From Pseudomonadota bacterium (GTDB lineage Bacteria; Pseudomonadota; Gammaproteobacteria; Burkholderiales; Burkholderiaceae): DNA of 64,000 nucleotides. The position numbers and the translations under genes are program-made. Of this stretch, positions 1-9,039 are shown piece after piece. The notes under the pieces were generated by a model that ran no database searches, was not told the DNA's origin, and worked only from the letters and a program-made list of their open reading frames with translations. Positions within the stretch are counted from its first letter, which is position 1. Every line of letters starts with the position of its first letter. The stretch lies in contig CAUJJP010000097.1 of assembly GCA_963205525.1 (NCBI GenBank), positions 35,361-99,360 on the forward strand. The letters run 5' to 3'.

Positions 1-501
1 GACCACGGCATCTGGACCGTGCTGCGCCACATGTACCCGCAGGCCGAGCTGCCGGTGCTGCCGCTGTCCTTCGACCCCAGGGGCGGCCCGCAGGCGGTGT
101 GGGCGCTGGGGCGGGCGCTGGCGCCGCTGGCGGCGCAAGGCGTGCTGCTGCTGGGCAGCGGCAGCCTGACGCACAACCTGCAGCTCTTCTTCGGCAGCGA
201 TCTGGCCGAGGACGCCCCCGAAGCCCCCGAATGCGCCGCCTTCCGCGCCTGGGTCGCCGCGCGCTGCGCGGCGCGCGACTGGCCGGCTCTGCTGGACTAC
301 CGGCGCCAGGCGCCGCACGCCGCCCTCATGCACCCGAGCGACGAGCACTGGCTGCCGCTGTACTTCGCGGCCGGCGCCGGCGGCGAGACGGCGACGCCGC
401 AGCGTCTGCACGCCGGCGTCAGCCGCGGCCTGCTGGCGATGGACAGCTATGCCTTCGGCCCCGGGGCCGCGGAACTGGCGCAGGCCTTGTCCCTGCGCTG
501 A
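1..501 (+). CDS. Class III extradiol dioxygenase, DODA/YgiD type (5' end outside window)
   Basis: The open frame runs in from the left edge and ends in TGA at 499-501, so only the C-terminal ~166 codons are present. The opening residues DHGIW and the later GSGSLTHNL are typical of the LigB/DODA-type class III extradiol ring-cleavage dioxygenases (4,5-DOPA dioxygenase-like), in which histidines ligate a metal and catechol-type rings are opened. The tail with MDSYAFG is also family-like. The in-frame GTG at 19 is internal, because the family motif precedes it. The natural substrate cannot be told from this sequence. Family assignment is fairly sure; the physiological role is unknown. Confidence 0.8.
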   Translation, partial: DHGIWTVLRHMYPQAELPVLPLSFDPRGGPQAVWALGRALAPLAAQGVLLLGSGSLTHNLQLFFGSDLAEDAPEAPECAAFRAWVAARCAARDWPALLDYRRQAPHAALMHPSDEHWLPLYFAAGAGGETATPQRLHAGVSRGLLAMDSYAFGPGAAELAQALSLR

Positions 502-556
502 GCAGGCCCGAACCGGGGTCCAGGGGCTCGCCGCGTGCTGGCGACACAATCGCCGC

Positions 557-913
557 ATGCTGACCGCAATCTGGATCCTGGTGGCGCTGGGGGTGACCGT
601 CTGGTCGCTGCTCGGCTGGGGCCTGTACAGCCTGCTCGCGCTGGACCACCAGCAGTGGCTGGGCGAGCTCAGGCCGCTGCTCGAGCAGGTGCCGCTGTCG
701 GACTGGCTGGACCGCTGGATTCCCGGCTGGCAGGCGCTCGCGGAGCTGGCGATCGGCAGCCTGCAGTGGCTGCTCGGCTGGCTGGGCGGCGCCGCGCCCA
801 TCCTGGTCTGGGTGGTCTGGGGCGTGGGCACGCTGGCCCTGGTAGCCGGCGGCGCGCTGCTGTCGCTCATCGTGGTGCTGCTGCGCGACAAGCCGCGTCC
901 GGCCGGCGCCTGA
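557..913 (+). CDS. Small two-helix membrane protein, unknown function
   Basis: A 118-residue protein starting at ATG 557. An upstream in-frame extension to 449 overlaps the dioxygenase gene and was rejected as the start. The N-terminus is a strong hydrophobic segment (about residues 3-28) and a second long hydrophobic segment lies at about 73-108, followed by a short basic tail (RDKPRPAGA). The middle is Trp-rich and amphipathic (LDRWIPGWQ). I do not recognise a family. The 55-bp gap after the dioxygenase and the same direction suggest co-transcription, but no link in function is evident. Confidence 0.65.
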   Translation: MLTAIWILVALGVTVWSLLGWGLYSLLALDHQQWLGELRPLLEQVPLSDWLDRWIPGWQALAELAIGSLQWLLGWLGGAAPILVWVVWGVGTLALVAGGALLSLIVVLLRDKPRPAGA

Positions 914-983
914 ATCCTTGCGGCGGCGCGGGACACGCGCCCTGCCTACCATTGGCGGCCCATGCACTGCAGGAGCGAGATCG

Positions 984-2213
<1,230 letters not shown>

Positions 2214-2216
<3 letters not shown>

Positions 2217-2300
2217 GCGCCCCCAGGGCCGGGCTACGCCCAGCCCGCCCCCCCGCGGGGGGTCAAGAAGACTTGGGGCGGCCCGGCGTCTTCTCATGAG
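2214..2300 (-). repeat. Hairpin repeat, copy A (between serA and the acyltransferase)
   Basis: This single copy is bounded by TGAG at 2214-2217 and 2297-2300; the first TGAG includes the serA stop codon. Read on the plus strand it starts GCGCCCCCAGG and has a hairpin GGGCT/AGCCC. It then has a CCCC-GCG-GGGG hairpin and finally AGAAGAC (2266-2272), the conserved 15-mer in complement (2273-2287) and GTCTTCT (2288-2294). The last two arms pair perfectly but differ in sequence from those of the other copies. It fills almost the whole space between the two convergent genes and might serve as a bidirectional terminator. Confidence 0.75.
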
Positions 2301-2309
2301 GCGCAGGCT

Positions 2310-4297
2310 TCACTCGGGCCGGCCCGCGACCACCGCCGCCTGCACCGCGGGCGGCAGCTGGCGCCACAGCGCCGGAGCGAGGGCGCGTGCCAGGCTGGCG
2401 CTCAGATGCTCGGCGTCGTGGAAGGACACGAAGCCTTGCTGCTCGACCGGGCAGGGGTTGCGCGGGCAGACCACGGCGCCGAGGTCGGCGAGCGTGACCC
2501 GCGGTATGGTCGCCACCGCCTCGCGCTCGACCGCGAAGGCGCGCTCGGCCGGCGGGGTCTCGGCGCTGAAGGCGCAGGCCTGCAGCGGGTCCTCGCGCGC
2601 TGCCGCCGCGCGTGCCAGGCAGCGCGGCACATGCGAGTTCGGGCGCGGCGTGTCGCGCAGCAGCAGCACGTGGCCGGCCGCCTTCGTCAGGCGCTGCAGC
2701 GTCGCCTGCAAGGCATCGCGCCAGGCCGCCTGCGCGCCAGCGTCGGGCTGGCTGCCGGCGAAGGCCTGGTAGCTGCTCGCGTTGCCGGCCAGCACCAGCG
2801 CCGGGCGCAGCGCCTCGATGCGCGCAAGCACAGTCTCGCGCCAGCGCGTGCACTCGGTGTAGGGGCGTCCCAGCTTGGGATCGAAGGGCTCGACCCACGC
2901 CACCGGGCACGCCGCCTTCACGAACACCGCGACCCGAAAACCCCGCGCGCGGCCGAGTTCGTCCAGCGCCGGCAGCCATTGCGCGGCGTGCGAGTCGCCG
3001 ACCAGCACCACCGACGGCGCCCGGCCGTCATCGCTGCCGTAGACGCAGGGCGGCGGCTCCACCACCAGCACGGAGGCGAAGCAGCGGTCCTCGTACAGGC
3101 GCGGGCGGTCGCGGATCGCGAACTCGGCCTTGCTGCGCGCCGCGAGGTCGCGCCCCATGGGCGCCAGACCGGGCGCGGCCACAGCCAGCACCGCGGTCAG
3201 CAGCCCCAGGCCCAGACCGGCGAGCAGCGATGCCGCCGGGCGCGCGCGCAGCTGCGGATGGCGCCGCACCGGGTTCTCGACCCAGACGTAGCTTGCCTGC
3301 GCCAGCAGCAGCGAAGCCGCGATGCCGGCAGCACCACGCAGCACCGGCGAGACGCTGGGCCACAGATTGGCGGCCAGGATCAGCACCGGCCAGTGCCAGA
3401 GGTACAAGGCGTAGGAGCGGTCGCCCAGGGCCTGCAAGGCGCGCGCCTGCAGCGGCCTGCCCAGCCAGCCAGGCAGGCCGTCGCCACCGGCCAGCACGAG
3501 CAGGAAAGCCCCGGCCACCGGCCACATGGCCGCCGGACCCGGAAAGCCGGCGCCACCCGAGAGCAGCGCCGCCGAGGCGAGCACCAGCGCCAGCCCCAGG
3601 ACCACGAGCACGGCGCGCCATGCCCGCGCAAGGTGCTGCATGCGCGGCCACAGCAGGGCGGCGCCAGCCCCGGCACAAAACTCCCAGGCCCGCGTCGGGA
3701 GCCCGAAGAAGGCCCAGCTCTGCAGCGTGGGCGTGAGCGCGATCGCCGCCAGCAAGGACGCCGTCCCGCCCAGCACGACGAGGACACAGACCGCGCGGCG
3801 CACCGGCAGCCGGCGCGCCAGCAGCAGCAGCAGCGCCAGCGGCCACAGCAGGTAGAACTGCTCCTCCACCGCCAGCGACCAGGTGTGCAGCAGAGGATCG
3901 TTCTGCGCCCCTCGGCCAGGTAGTCGACCGACTGCAGCGCAAAGCGCAAGTTGCTGACGTACAAGGCCGCCGCCACCGCACTCGGAACCAGCAGGCGCGC
4001 CTCGAACACCGAACGCGTGAGCGCGAACACCAGCGCCGTGGCGGCAATCACCAGGCAGGCCGCCGGCAACAGGCGGCGCGCACGGCGTGCATAGAAGGAA
4101 ACGAGTGAAATACGACCGCGCGTCAGTTGTTCTCGAATTAGCAATCCGGTAATCAAATATCCCGAAATGACGAAAAACACGTCGACGCCCACGAAGCCAC
4201 CGGGCAGGAACTGCGGCCAGGCGTGGAAAGCGAGCACCAGCGCCACGGCGATCCCGCGCAGGACCTGGATGTCGCGCCGGTAGTCTTCACCTTGCAT
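2310..4297 (-). pseudogene. Membrane O-acyltransferase (acyltransferase 3) with SGNH domain, frameshifted
   Basis: Two minus-strand frames together make one OafA/YrhL-type acetyltransferase of about 660 residues, which would acylate surface polysaccharide. The first frame starts at ATG 4297 and carries RRDIQVLRGIAVALVLAFH and VFFVISGYLITG. It leaves the family alignment at DYLAEG. The second frame resumes with NDPLLHTW and VEEQFYLLWPL, then about nine membrane helices and a C-terminal periplasmic SGNH domain with GDSHAAQW and a late DAEHL. The break lies at the C-run 3908-3911: one extra base there would join the frames exactly. It is therefore either a single-base deletion making a pseudogene, phase-variable slippage, or an assembly error in a homopolymer. 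Confidence 0.8.
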
Positions 4298-4350
4298 CAC
4301 TGTCGAGAATCCTGTCAAAAGCGATTGGTGCTTGTCAGGTATCAAGCGCA

Positions 4351-4374
4351 TGCAAATTGCAGTCCATTGCAAAT
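4351..4374. promoter_or_regulatory. Direct repeat TGCAAAT in a divergent intergenic region
   Basis: The heptamer TGCAAAT occurs at 4351-4357 and again at 4368-4374, 17 bp apart. The stretch is unusually AT-rich and lies between the acyltransferase start (4297) and the PEP-CTERM gene (4467). The spacing of roughly one and a half helical turns and the divergent setting make it a possible operator or promoter region. No -10/-35 pair could be assigned with confidence. Confidence 0.25.
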
Positions 4375-4466
4375 CAAGGAGTTGCGCATTTCATGCCGAA
4401 CGTGGCCCGATTGATGCTAATGCCTGCGTGCAAGTTCGCCACCAACCTCACTGGAGCTAGGACACC

Positions 4467-5087
4467 ATGACTGGATTGAGCAAGTTGGCATCGGCCTGCA
4501 TCCTGGCCGTCGGCACCAGCCTGAGCGCGCAGGCCGCCATCATCACCTTCGACGGCGGCGTCGGTTCGGGTCCGTCCACCTCCGCCTACACCGAGGACGG
4601 TTTCACGATGTCGTTCACCGGCGGCACCGCCTACGTGGGCGACTACTACAGCACCGGCAACAACGTGGTCCACGCCCACTGGGCGACGGGCGACTACGGC
4701 AGCGTGACCCAGATCACCATCACCAAGGTCGGCGGCGGCACCTTCGACCTGAACTACTTCATCCTGACCTCGAACACCGACACCGGCGGCGGTGCCGCGT
4801 CCGGTCTCGAACTGGCCTGGGTGGAGGGCTTCGCGGCCAGCGTCTCGACCGGCGCCGCCGTCCAACTGCCGTCCGAGGACTGGGGTTTCCCGGCGACCCA
4901 GATGTTCATGGGCAGCGCCTTCGACGCCGTCGACGAGGTCAGGTTCTACGTCACCAACGCGGTCGACTGCTTCGGCATGGACGAGTTCTACATCGACGAG
5001 CCGGCACCGCCGCTGCCCGAGCCCGGCACCCTGGCCCTGGCCGGCCTGGCGCTGGCCGGCCTGAGCGCCGCGCGCCGCCGTCGCTGA
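4467..5087 (+). CDS. PEP-CTERM sorted exported protein
   Basis: A 206-residue secreted protein with an N-terminal signal peptide (about residues 1-23, cleavage near AQA). The Gly/Thr-rich beta-type body is followed by a textbook PEP-CTERM tail: PEP, then GTLALAGLALAGL, then a basic end ARRRR. The family is exported by Sec and processed by exosortase EpsH/XrtA-type enzymes at the envelope, usually in bacteria that make extracellular polysaccharide. No exosortase gene is in this window. The start ATG 4467 has GGAGCTAGGA just upstream. It lies divergent from a polysaccharide acyltransferase and ends before a strong terminator. The body itself is of unknown function. Confidence 0.9.
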   Translation: MTGLSKLASACILAVGTSLSAQAAIITFDGGVGSGPSTSAYTEDGFTMSFTGGTAYVGDYYSTGNNVVHAHWATGDYGSVTQITITKVGGGTFDLNYFILTSNTDTGGGAASGLELAWVEGFAASVSTGAAVQLPSEDWGFPATQMFMGSAFDAVDEVRFYVTNAVDCFGMDEFYIDEPAPPLPEPGTLALAGLALAGLSAARRRR

Positions 5088-5107
5088 CACGCGTGCGGAA
5101 AAATGCG

Positions 5108-5132
5108 AAACCCCGCCGCGGCGGGGTTTTTT
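5108..5132 (+). terminator. Rho-independent terminator after the PEP-CTERM gene
   Basis: A perfect 16-nt inverted repeat, CCCCGCCGCGGCGGGG (5111-5126), is preceded by AAA and followed by six T residues. It lies 20 bp after the stop of the PEP-CTERM gene. The A-rich left side (5099-5110) may let it also stop transcription arriving from the minus strand. Confidence 0.9.
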
Positions 5133-5185
5133 GTGGTCGGGTGCATCGCTCGGTGCCGGCAGCGCCGTCCGTGGGCCGGCGCGCG

Positions 5186-6250
5186 TCAATGCGGCGCCAG
5201 CACCGCCTGCAGTTCGGCATCCAGCCGGCGCAGCCAGCCGGCGCGGGTCTGGGCATCGACCCAGCTCGCCTCGAAGCTGTTCGCCGCGAGCTGCCAGGCC
5301 TCGCGTGCGCCCAGCGCCGGGTGGGCGTCGAACAAGGCCAGGAAGTTCTGGTTCAGGTAGCCGCCGAAGTAGGCCGGGTCGTCGGAGTTCACGGTCACGC
5401 ACAGCCCGGCCTGCAGCAGCGCCGGCAGGTTGTGCGCCGCGAGGTCGGGAAACACGCGCAGCCTGAGGTTGGACAGCGGGCAGACGGTGAGCGGCACGCG
5501 TTCGCGCGCCAGCCGCGCCACCAGCGCCGGGTCTTCGCTGCAGCGCACGCCGTGGTCTATGCGGCACACGCCGAGCTCGTCCAGTGCGGCAGCGATGTAC
5601 TCGGGCGGGCCCTCCTCGCCGGCGTGGGCGACGAGCTTGAAGCCCAGTTCGCGGCAGCGCGCGTACACGCGCGCGAACTTCTGCGGCGGATGGCCGCGCT
5701 CGCTGCTGTCCAGCCCGATGCCGACGAAGTGCGCGCGGTAGGGCAGCGCCGCCTCCAGGGTGGCGAAGGCTTCCTCTTCGCTGAGGTGGCGCAGAAAGCA
5801 CAGGATGAGCTGCGAGGAGATGCCCAGCTCCTGGTGCGCACGCGCGCAGGCATGGTGCAGGCCGAGGATGACGCGCTCGACGGGCACACCGCGCGCGGTG
5901 TGGGTCTGCGGATCGAAGAAGATTTCTGCGTGCAGCACATTGTCGGCCGCGGCACGCTGGAAGTAGGCCCAGGCGAGTTCGAAGAAGTCGGCCTCCTCGA
6001 TCAGCACGCTGGCGCCGGCGTAGTAGATGTCGAGAAAGCTCTGCAGGTCGCTGAAGTCGTAGGCCGCGCGCAGCGCCTGCACGCTGGGCCAGGCCAGGCG
6101 CACGCCGTTGCGCGCCGCGAGGCGAAAGATCAGCTCCGGCTCCAGCGAGCCCTCGATGTGGATGTGCAGCTCGGCCTTGGGCATGCGGCGCAGCAGGGCC
6201 GGCAGCCGCTGGCGCGGGAAGTGGTCGAGGTCGGGGGCCGGCGTGCTCAT
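5186..6250 (-). CDS. Adenine (adenosine-type) deaminase
   Basis: A 354-residue amidohydrolase that deaminates adenine or adenosine to hypoxanthine or inosine. The metal-binding HIHIEG is at residues 29-34, the catalytic Glu is in VAHAGEEG, then come RIDHGVRC and NSDDPAYFGGY. The last motif, with Tyr-Phe-Gly-Gly-Tyr after the metal aspartate, is more like the Aah1-type adenine deaminases than true adenosine deaminases, so adenine is the likelier substrate. It is the last gene of the purine uptake operon on the minus strand. It is separated from the lipoprotein gene by a GC-rich hairpin at 6264-6289, which may lower its expression relative to the transporter. Confidence 0.88.
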   Translation of the reverse strand: MSTPAPDLDHFPRQRLPALLRRMPKAELHIHIEGSLEPELIFRLAARNGVRLAWPSVQALRAAYDFSDLQSFLDIYYAGASVLIEEADFFELAWAYFQRAAADNVLHAEIFFDPQTHTARGVPVERVILGLHHACARAHQELGISSQLILCFLRHLSEEEAFATLEAALPYRAHFVGIGLDSSERGHPPQKFARVYARCRELGFKLVAHAGEEGPPEYIAAALDELGVCRIDHGVRCSEDPALVARLARERVPLTVCPLSNLRLRVFPDLAAHNLPALLQAGLCVTVNSDDPAYFGGYLNQNFLALFDAHPALGAREAWQLAANSFEASWVDAQTRAGWLRRLDAELQAVLAPH

Positions 6251-6263
6251 GCTGGGGTGGGCG

Positions 6264-6289
6264 CCGGCCGGGGCTGCGGCCCCGGCCGG
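6264..6289 (-). terminator. GC-rich hairpin between the BMP lipoprotein and adenine deaminase genes
   Basis: An 11-bp perfect inverted repeat (CCGGCCGGGGC at 6264-6274, complement at 6279-6289) with loop TGCG sits 20 nt after the lipoprotein stop and 14 nt before the deaminase start. There is no U-run, so it is more likely an mRNA-processing or attenuating hairpin than a complete intrinsic terminator. Confidence 0.5.
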
Positions 6290-6308
6290 GGTCTGCCGTC
6301 GCTGGACT

Positions 6309-7457
6309 TCAGTTGCCGGTCGGCACCTTGCCTTCGACGCCCTGGACGTAGAAGTCCACCTTGTCCAGCCATTCCTGCGGCGCCATCTGGCCGGCGGGCA
6401 GGCGCTCCTTGCCGGTGTTGTCCAGGATGGGCCCGGTGAAGGCGGCGAAGCTGCCGTCCTTCAGACCGGCGGCGAGCTTCTCGACCTGCGCCTTGACGTC
6501 CGCCGGCACCTTGTCGGAGATCTTGACGAGCGAGTTCAGGCCTTCCTTGACGCCCCAGATGCGGCGGTCGGTCTTCCAGCTGCCGTCCAGCGCCTCGCCC
6601 ACCGCCTGGACGTAGTAGGGGCCCCAGTCGGCGATGCAGGAGGCCAGGTGCGCCTCGGGGGCGACCGCGCTCATGTCGCTGTCCCAGCCAAAGGCGAACT
6701 TGCCGTTCTTCTCCGCCGTCTGCAGCACGGCGCTGGAATCGGTGTTCTGCAGCAGCACGTCGGCGCCGCCGTTGATCAGGCTCTGCGCCGCCTCGGCTTC
6801 CTTCGGCGGGTCGAACCAGGTGCTGATCCAGACCACCTTGGTCTTGACCTTGGGGTTCACGCTGCGCGCGCCCAGGGTGTAGGCGTTGAGGTTGCGCAGC
6901 ACCTCGGGGATGGGGAAGGTGGCGACGAAGCCCAGGGTGTTGGACTTGGTCATCTTGCCGGCGATCACTCCGGCGAGGTAGGCGTCCTCGTAGAACTTGG
7001 CGTCGTACACGCGCATGTTGGCCGAGGTCTTGTAGCCGGTGGCGTGCTCGAAGCGGACGTCCGGGAACTCGGCCGCGACCTTGGCCATGGGTTCCATGAA
7101 GCCGAAGCTGGTGGCGAAGATGAGCTTGTTGCCCTGCGCGGCAAGGTCGCGGATGACACGCTCGGCGTCGGCGCCCTCGGGCACCTTCTCCACGTAGCTG
7201 GTCACCAGGCGGTCGCCGAACTTGGCCTCCGCGGCCTTGCGCCCAAGGTCGTGGGCGTAGGTCCAGCCGGCGTCGCCGATCGGGCCCACGTAGACCCAGG
7301 CCGCCTTCAGCGGCTCGGGCTTGGCCGCGGGCGCGGAAGCCGGCTCGGCGCTGGCCGCCGGCGCCGCCGGCTCCTCCTTCTTGCCGCAGGCGCTGAGCGC
7401 GCTCAGTGCGGCCGCGCTCGCCAGCACGAGCAGCGAACGCTTGGACAGATCGGTCAT
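6309..7457 (-). CDS. BMP-family (purine/nucleoside) ABC transporter substrate-binding lipoprotein
   Basis: A 382-residue basic membrane protein (BMP/Med/PnrA) family binding protein. The signal peptide ends in the lipobox LSAC with Cys at residue 24. An Ala/Pro/Glu linker (about 28-50) and a periplasmic binding fold follow, beginning KAAWVYVGPIGDAGW, the family hallmark. Relatives bind nucleosides or purines and deliver them to two permeases and a double ATPase like those upstream. Genes for guanine and adenine deaminase and xanthine dehydrogenase around it point to purine ligands. It follows crcB by 95 bp on the same strand. The exact ligand is inferred. Confidence 0.9.
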   Translation of the reverse strand: MTDLSKRSLLVLASAAALSALSACGKKEEPAAPAASAEPASAPAAKPEPLKAAWVYVGPIGDAGWTYAHDLGRKAAEAKFGDRLVTSYVEKVPEGADAERVIRDLAAQGNKLIFATSFGFMEPMAKVAAEFPDVRFEHATGYKTSANMRVYDAKFYEDAYLAGVIAGKMTKSNTLGFVATFPIPEVLRNLNAYTLGARSVNPKVKTKVVWISTWFDPPKEAEAAQSLINGGADVLLQNTDSSAVLQTAEKNGKFAFGWDSDMSAVAPEAHLASCIADWGPYYVQAVGEALDGSWKTDRRIWGVKEGLNSLVKISDKVPADVKAQVEKLAAGLKDGSFAAFTGPILDNTGKERLPAGQMAPQEWLDKVDFYVQGVEGKVPTGN

Positions 7458-7541
7458 GGGTGCAGACTCCTGGTGGGGGGTGGATTCGGAAATTCGGGAA
7501 TTCGGGGGATCCGGCGCGCCGCGGCGCGCGCTGGGGCGGGC

Positions 7542-7563
7542 TCAGCGATCGATCAGCGATCGA
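7542..7563. repeat. 11-bp tandem duplication over the crcB stop codon
   Basis: TCAGCGATCGA is present at 7542-7552 and again from 7553, so the crcB stop codon is duplicated just downstream. It looks like a recent local slippage and should have no effect on the protein. Confidence 0.6.
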
Positions 7564-7945
7564 TGGCCGCCACGAGCATCAGGCCCAGCCAGACCGCAGC
7601 CAGACCCAGCAGCACGCTGGCGCCAGCATACACCGCCGCCAGCAGCACCTCGCCACGGCGCAGCAGGTCCACCGCGTCGAGGCCGAAGGCGGAGAAGGTG
7701 GTGAAGCCGCCGAGCACGCCGGTGAGCAGGAACAGGCGCGCACCGGGGCTGAACCACGGCTGGCGCTCGGCCAGCGCCGCCAGCACGCCGATCGCCAGGC
7801 AGCCCAGCAGGTTGACCGCCAGGGTCCCGTAGGGAAAGCGCTGCGGGGCGGTCGCCGCCGTCCAGCCACCGACCCAGGCGCCGACGAGGTAGCGCGCCAG
7901 CGAGCCGGCACCGCCGCCCAGGGCCACCAGCAGCCAGGGTTTCAT
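7553..7945 (-). CDS. crcB: Fluoride ion channel CrcB/Fluc
   Basis: A 130-residue four-helix membrane protein that exports fluoride as a dual-topology dimer. Family marks are GGGAGSLARYLVG near the start, NLLGCLAIG, and GVLGGFTTFSAFGLDAV around the central Na+ site. ATG 7945 was chosen because the family begins with this short MKPWLLVALGGG segment; the longer open frame reaches back through a repeat element. No fluoride riboswitch pattern was recognised upstream. The gene is unexpectedly placed inside the purine transporter operon, between a permease and the binding lipoprotein, right after hairpin element B. Confidence 0.92.
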   Translation of the reverse strand: MKPWLLVALGGGAGSLARYLVGAWVGGWTAATAPQRFPYGTLAVNLLGCLAIGVLAALAERQPWFSPGARLFLLTGVLGGFTTFSAFGLDAVDLLRRGEVLLAAVYAGASVLLGLAAVWLGLMLVAAIDR

Positions 7946-7949
7946 GCGG

Positions 7950-8115
7950 TCACAAGGAAACGCCGGGCCGCCCCAAGTTTCCTTGCCCCCCCGCGGGGGG
8001 CCGAGCCCGGACGAATCACCGTCCACTGCGGACGGTGATTCGCCTGGCGAGGGCCATCGGGCCTGCAAGCCCGATGGCGGGCTGGGCGCAGCCCGGTCCT
8101 GGGGGCGCTCACAAG
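7950..8115 (+). repeat. Hairpin repeat, copy B (composite, five stem-loops)
   Basis: This longest copy is flanked by TCACAAG at 7950-7956 and 8109-8115. The conserved 15-mer GCCGGGCCGCCCCAA (7962-7976) sits between CAAGGAAAC (7953-7961) and its complement GTTTCCTTG (7977-7985). A C7-GCG-type GC hairpin follows (7986-8000). Two hairpins absent from copies A and E come next: 12-bp arms at 8013-8024/8030-8041, and 9-bp arms at 8054-8062/8069-8077. The last hairpin, CGGGCT/AGCCCG (8078-8095), is shared with A and E. It fills the gap between the permease stop (8119) and crcB (7945). Confidence 0.8.
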
Positions 8116-8118
8116 CCC

Positions 8119-9039
8119 TCAGCTTTCGGGGTGGAAGGGCTTGCCCAGCGAGGCCGGCATGTTGATCCGGATCCAGGTCGGGTTGCGGCTGATGAGGGCC
8201 AGCACGATCACGGTGGCCAGATAGGGCAGCATCGCCAGGAGCGGCGTGGCGACACCCACGCCTGCGGCCTGCAGGGCGAACTGCGCCATCGTGACGCCGC
8301 CGAACAGGTAGGCGCCGAGCAGCACGCGCGCCGGCCGCCAGGTGGCGAAGGTGGTGAGCGCCAGGGCGATCCAGCCGCGCCCGGCGACCAGGCCCTCCAC
8401 CCACAGCGGGGCGTAGACCAGCGACAGGTAGGCGCCGGCCAGGCCGCACAGGGCACCACCGGCGCTCACCGCCGCCAGCCGCAGCCAGCGCACGCGGTAG
8501 CCCAGGGCGTGCGCCGACTCCGGCGCCTCGCCGATCGCGCGCAGCACCAGCCCGCTTCGGCTGCGGTACAGGAACCAGGCCAGGGCGAGGGTGAGCGCGA
8601 TCGCGACGTAGGCCATGGGGTGCTGGCGAAACAGCGCCACCCCGAGCCAGGGGATGTCGCCCAACCAGGGCAGTGCGTGCGGCACCGGGTCGGCGAGCTG
8701 GCGGCCGACGAAGGGCACGCCGGCAAAGGCCGAGAAGCCGCTGCCGAAGATCGCCAGCGCGAGGCCGGTGGCGTACTGGTTGGTGTTCAGCCAGATCACC
8801 AGCACGCCGAAGGCGAGCGCCATCAGCGCCCCGGCGCCGGCCCCGGCGACGAAGCCCAGCGCGGCGCTGCCGCTGGCGATGGCGGTGGCGAAGCCGGCGA
8901 TCGCCGCCACCAGCATCACGCCTTCGGCCCCGAGGTTGAGCACGCCGGCCTTCTCGCCGAGCAGCAGGCCCAGGCCGGCGAGCGCCAGCGGCGTGCCGGC
9001 GGCGATGGTGGCGGCAACCAGCAGTGCGATCTCGTTCAT
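8119..9039 (-). CDS. Nucleoside/purine ABC transporter permease (second permease)
   Basis: A 306-residue inner-membrane permease of the BPD_transp_2 family (YufQ/NupQ-like) with eight to ten hydrophobic helices. The signature GEKAGVLNLGAEGVMLV is near residues 26-42. It works with the larger permease just upstream, the double ATPase and the BMP lipoprotein to import nucleosides or purines. ATG 9039 was chosen because MNEIALL begins the family match; the upstream in-frame extension is encoded by a repeat array. The ATG overlaps, as ATGA, the stop of a repeat-derived 75-codon mini-ORF, so translation may be coupled through the array. Confidence 0.9.
   Translation of the reverse strand: MNEIALLVAATIAAGTPLALAGLGLLLGEKAGVLNLGAEGVMLVAAIAGFATAIASGSAALGFVAGAGAGALMALAFGVLVIWLNTNQYATGLALAIFGSGFSAFAGVPFVGRQLADPVPHALPWLGDIPWLGVALFRQHPMAYVAIALTLALAWFLYRSRSGLVLRAIGEAPESAHALGYRVRWLRLAAVSAGGALCGLAGAYLSLVYAPLWVEGLVAGRGWIALALTTFATWRPARVLLGAYLFGGVTMAQFALQAAGVGVATPLLAMLPYLATVIVLALISRNPTWIRINMPASLGKPFHPES

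Noticed and set aside
7458..7552. Possible fluoride riboswitch or terminator near crcB
   Set aside because: This gap is downstream of crcB; upstream of its start lies repeat B, and I could not find the crcB motif pseudoknot pattern.
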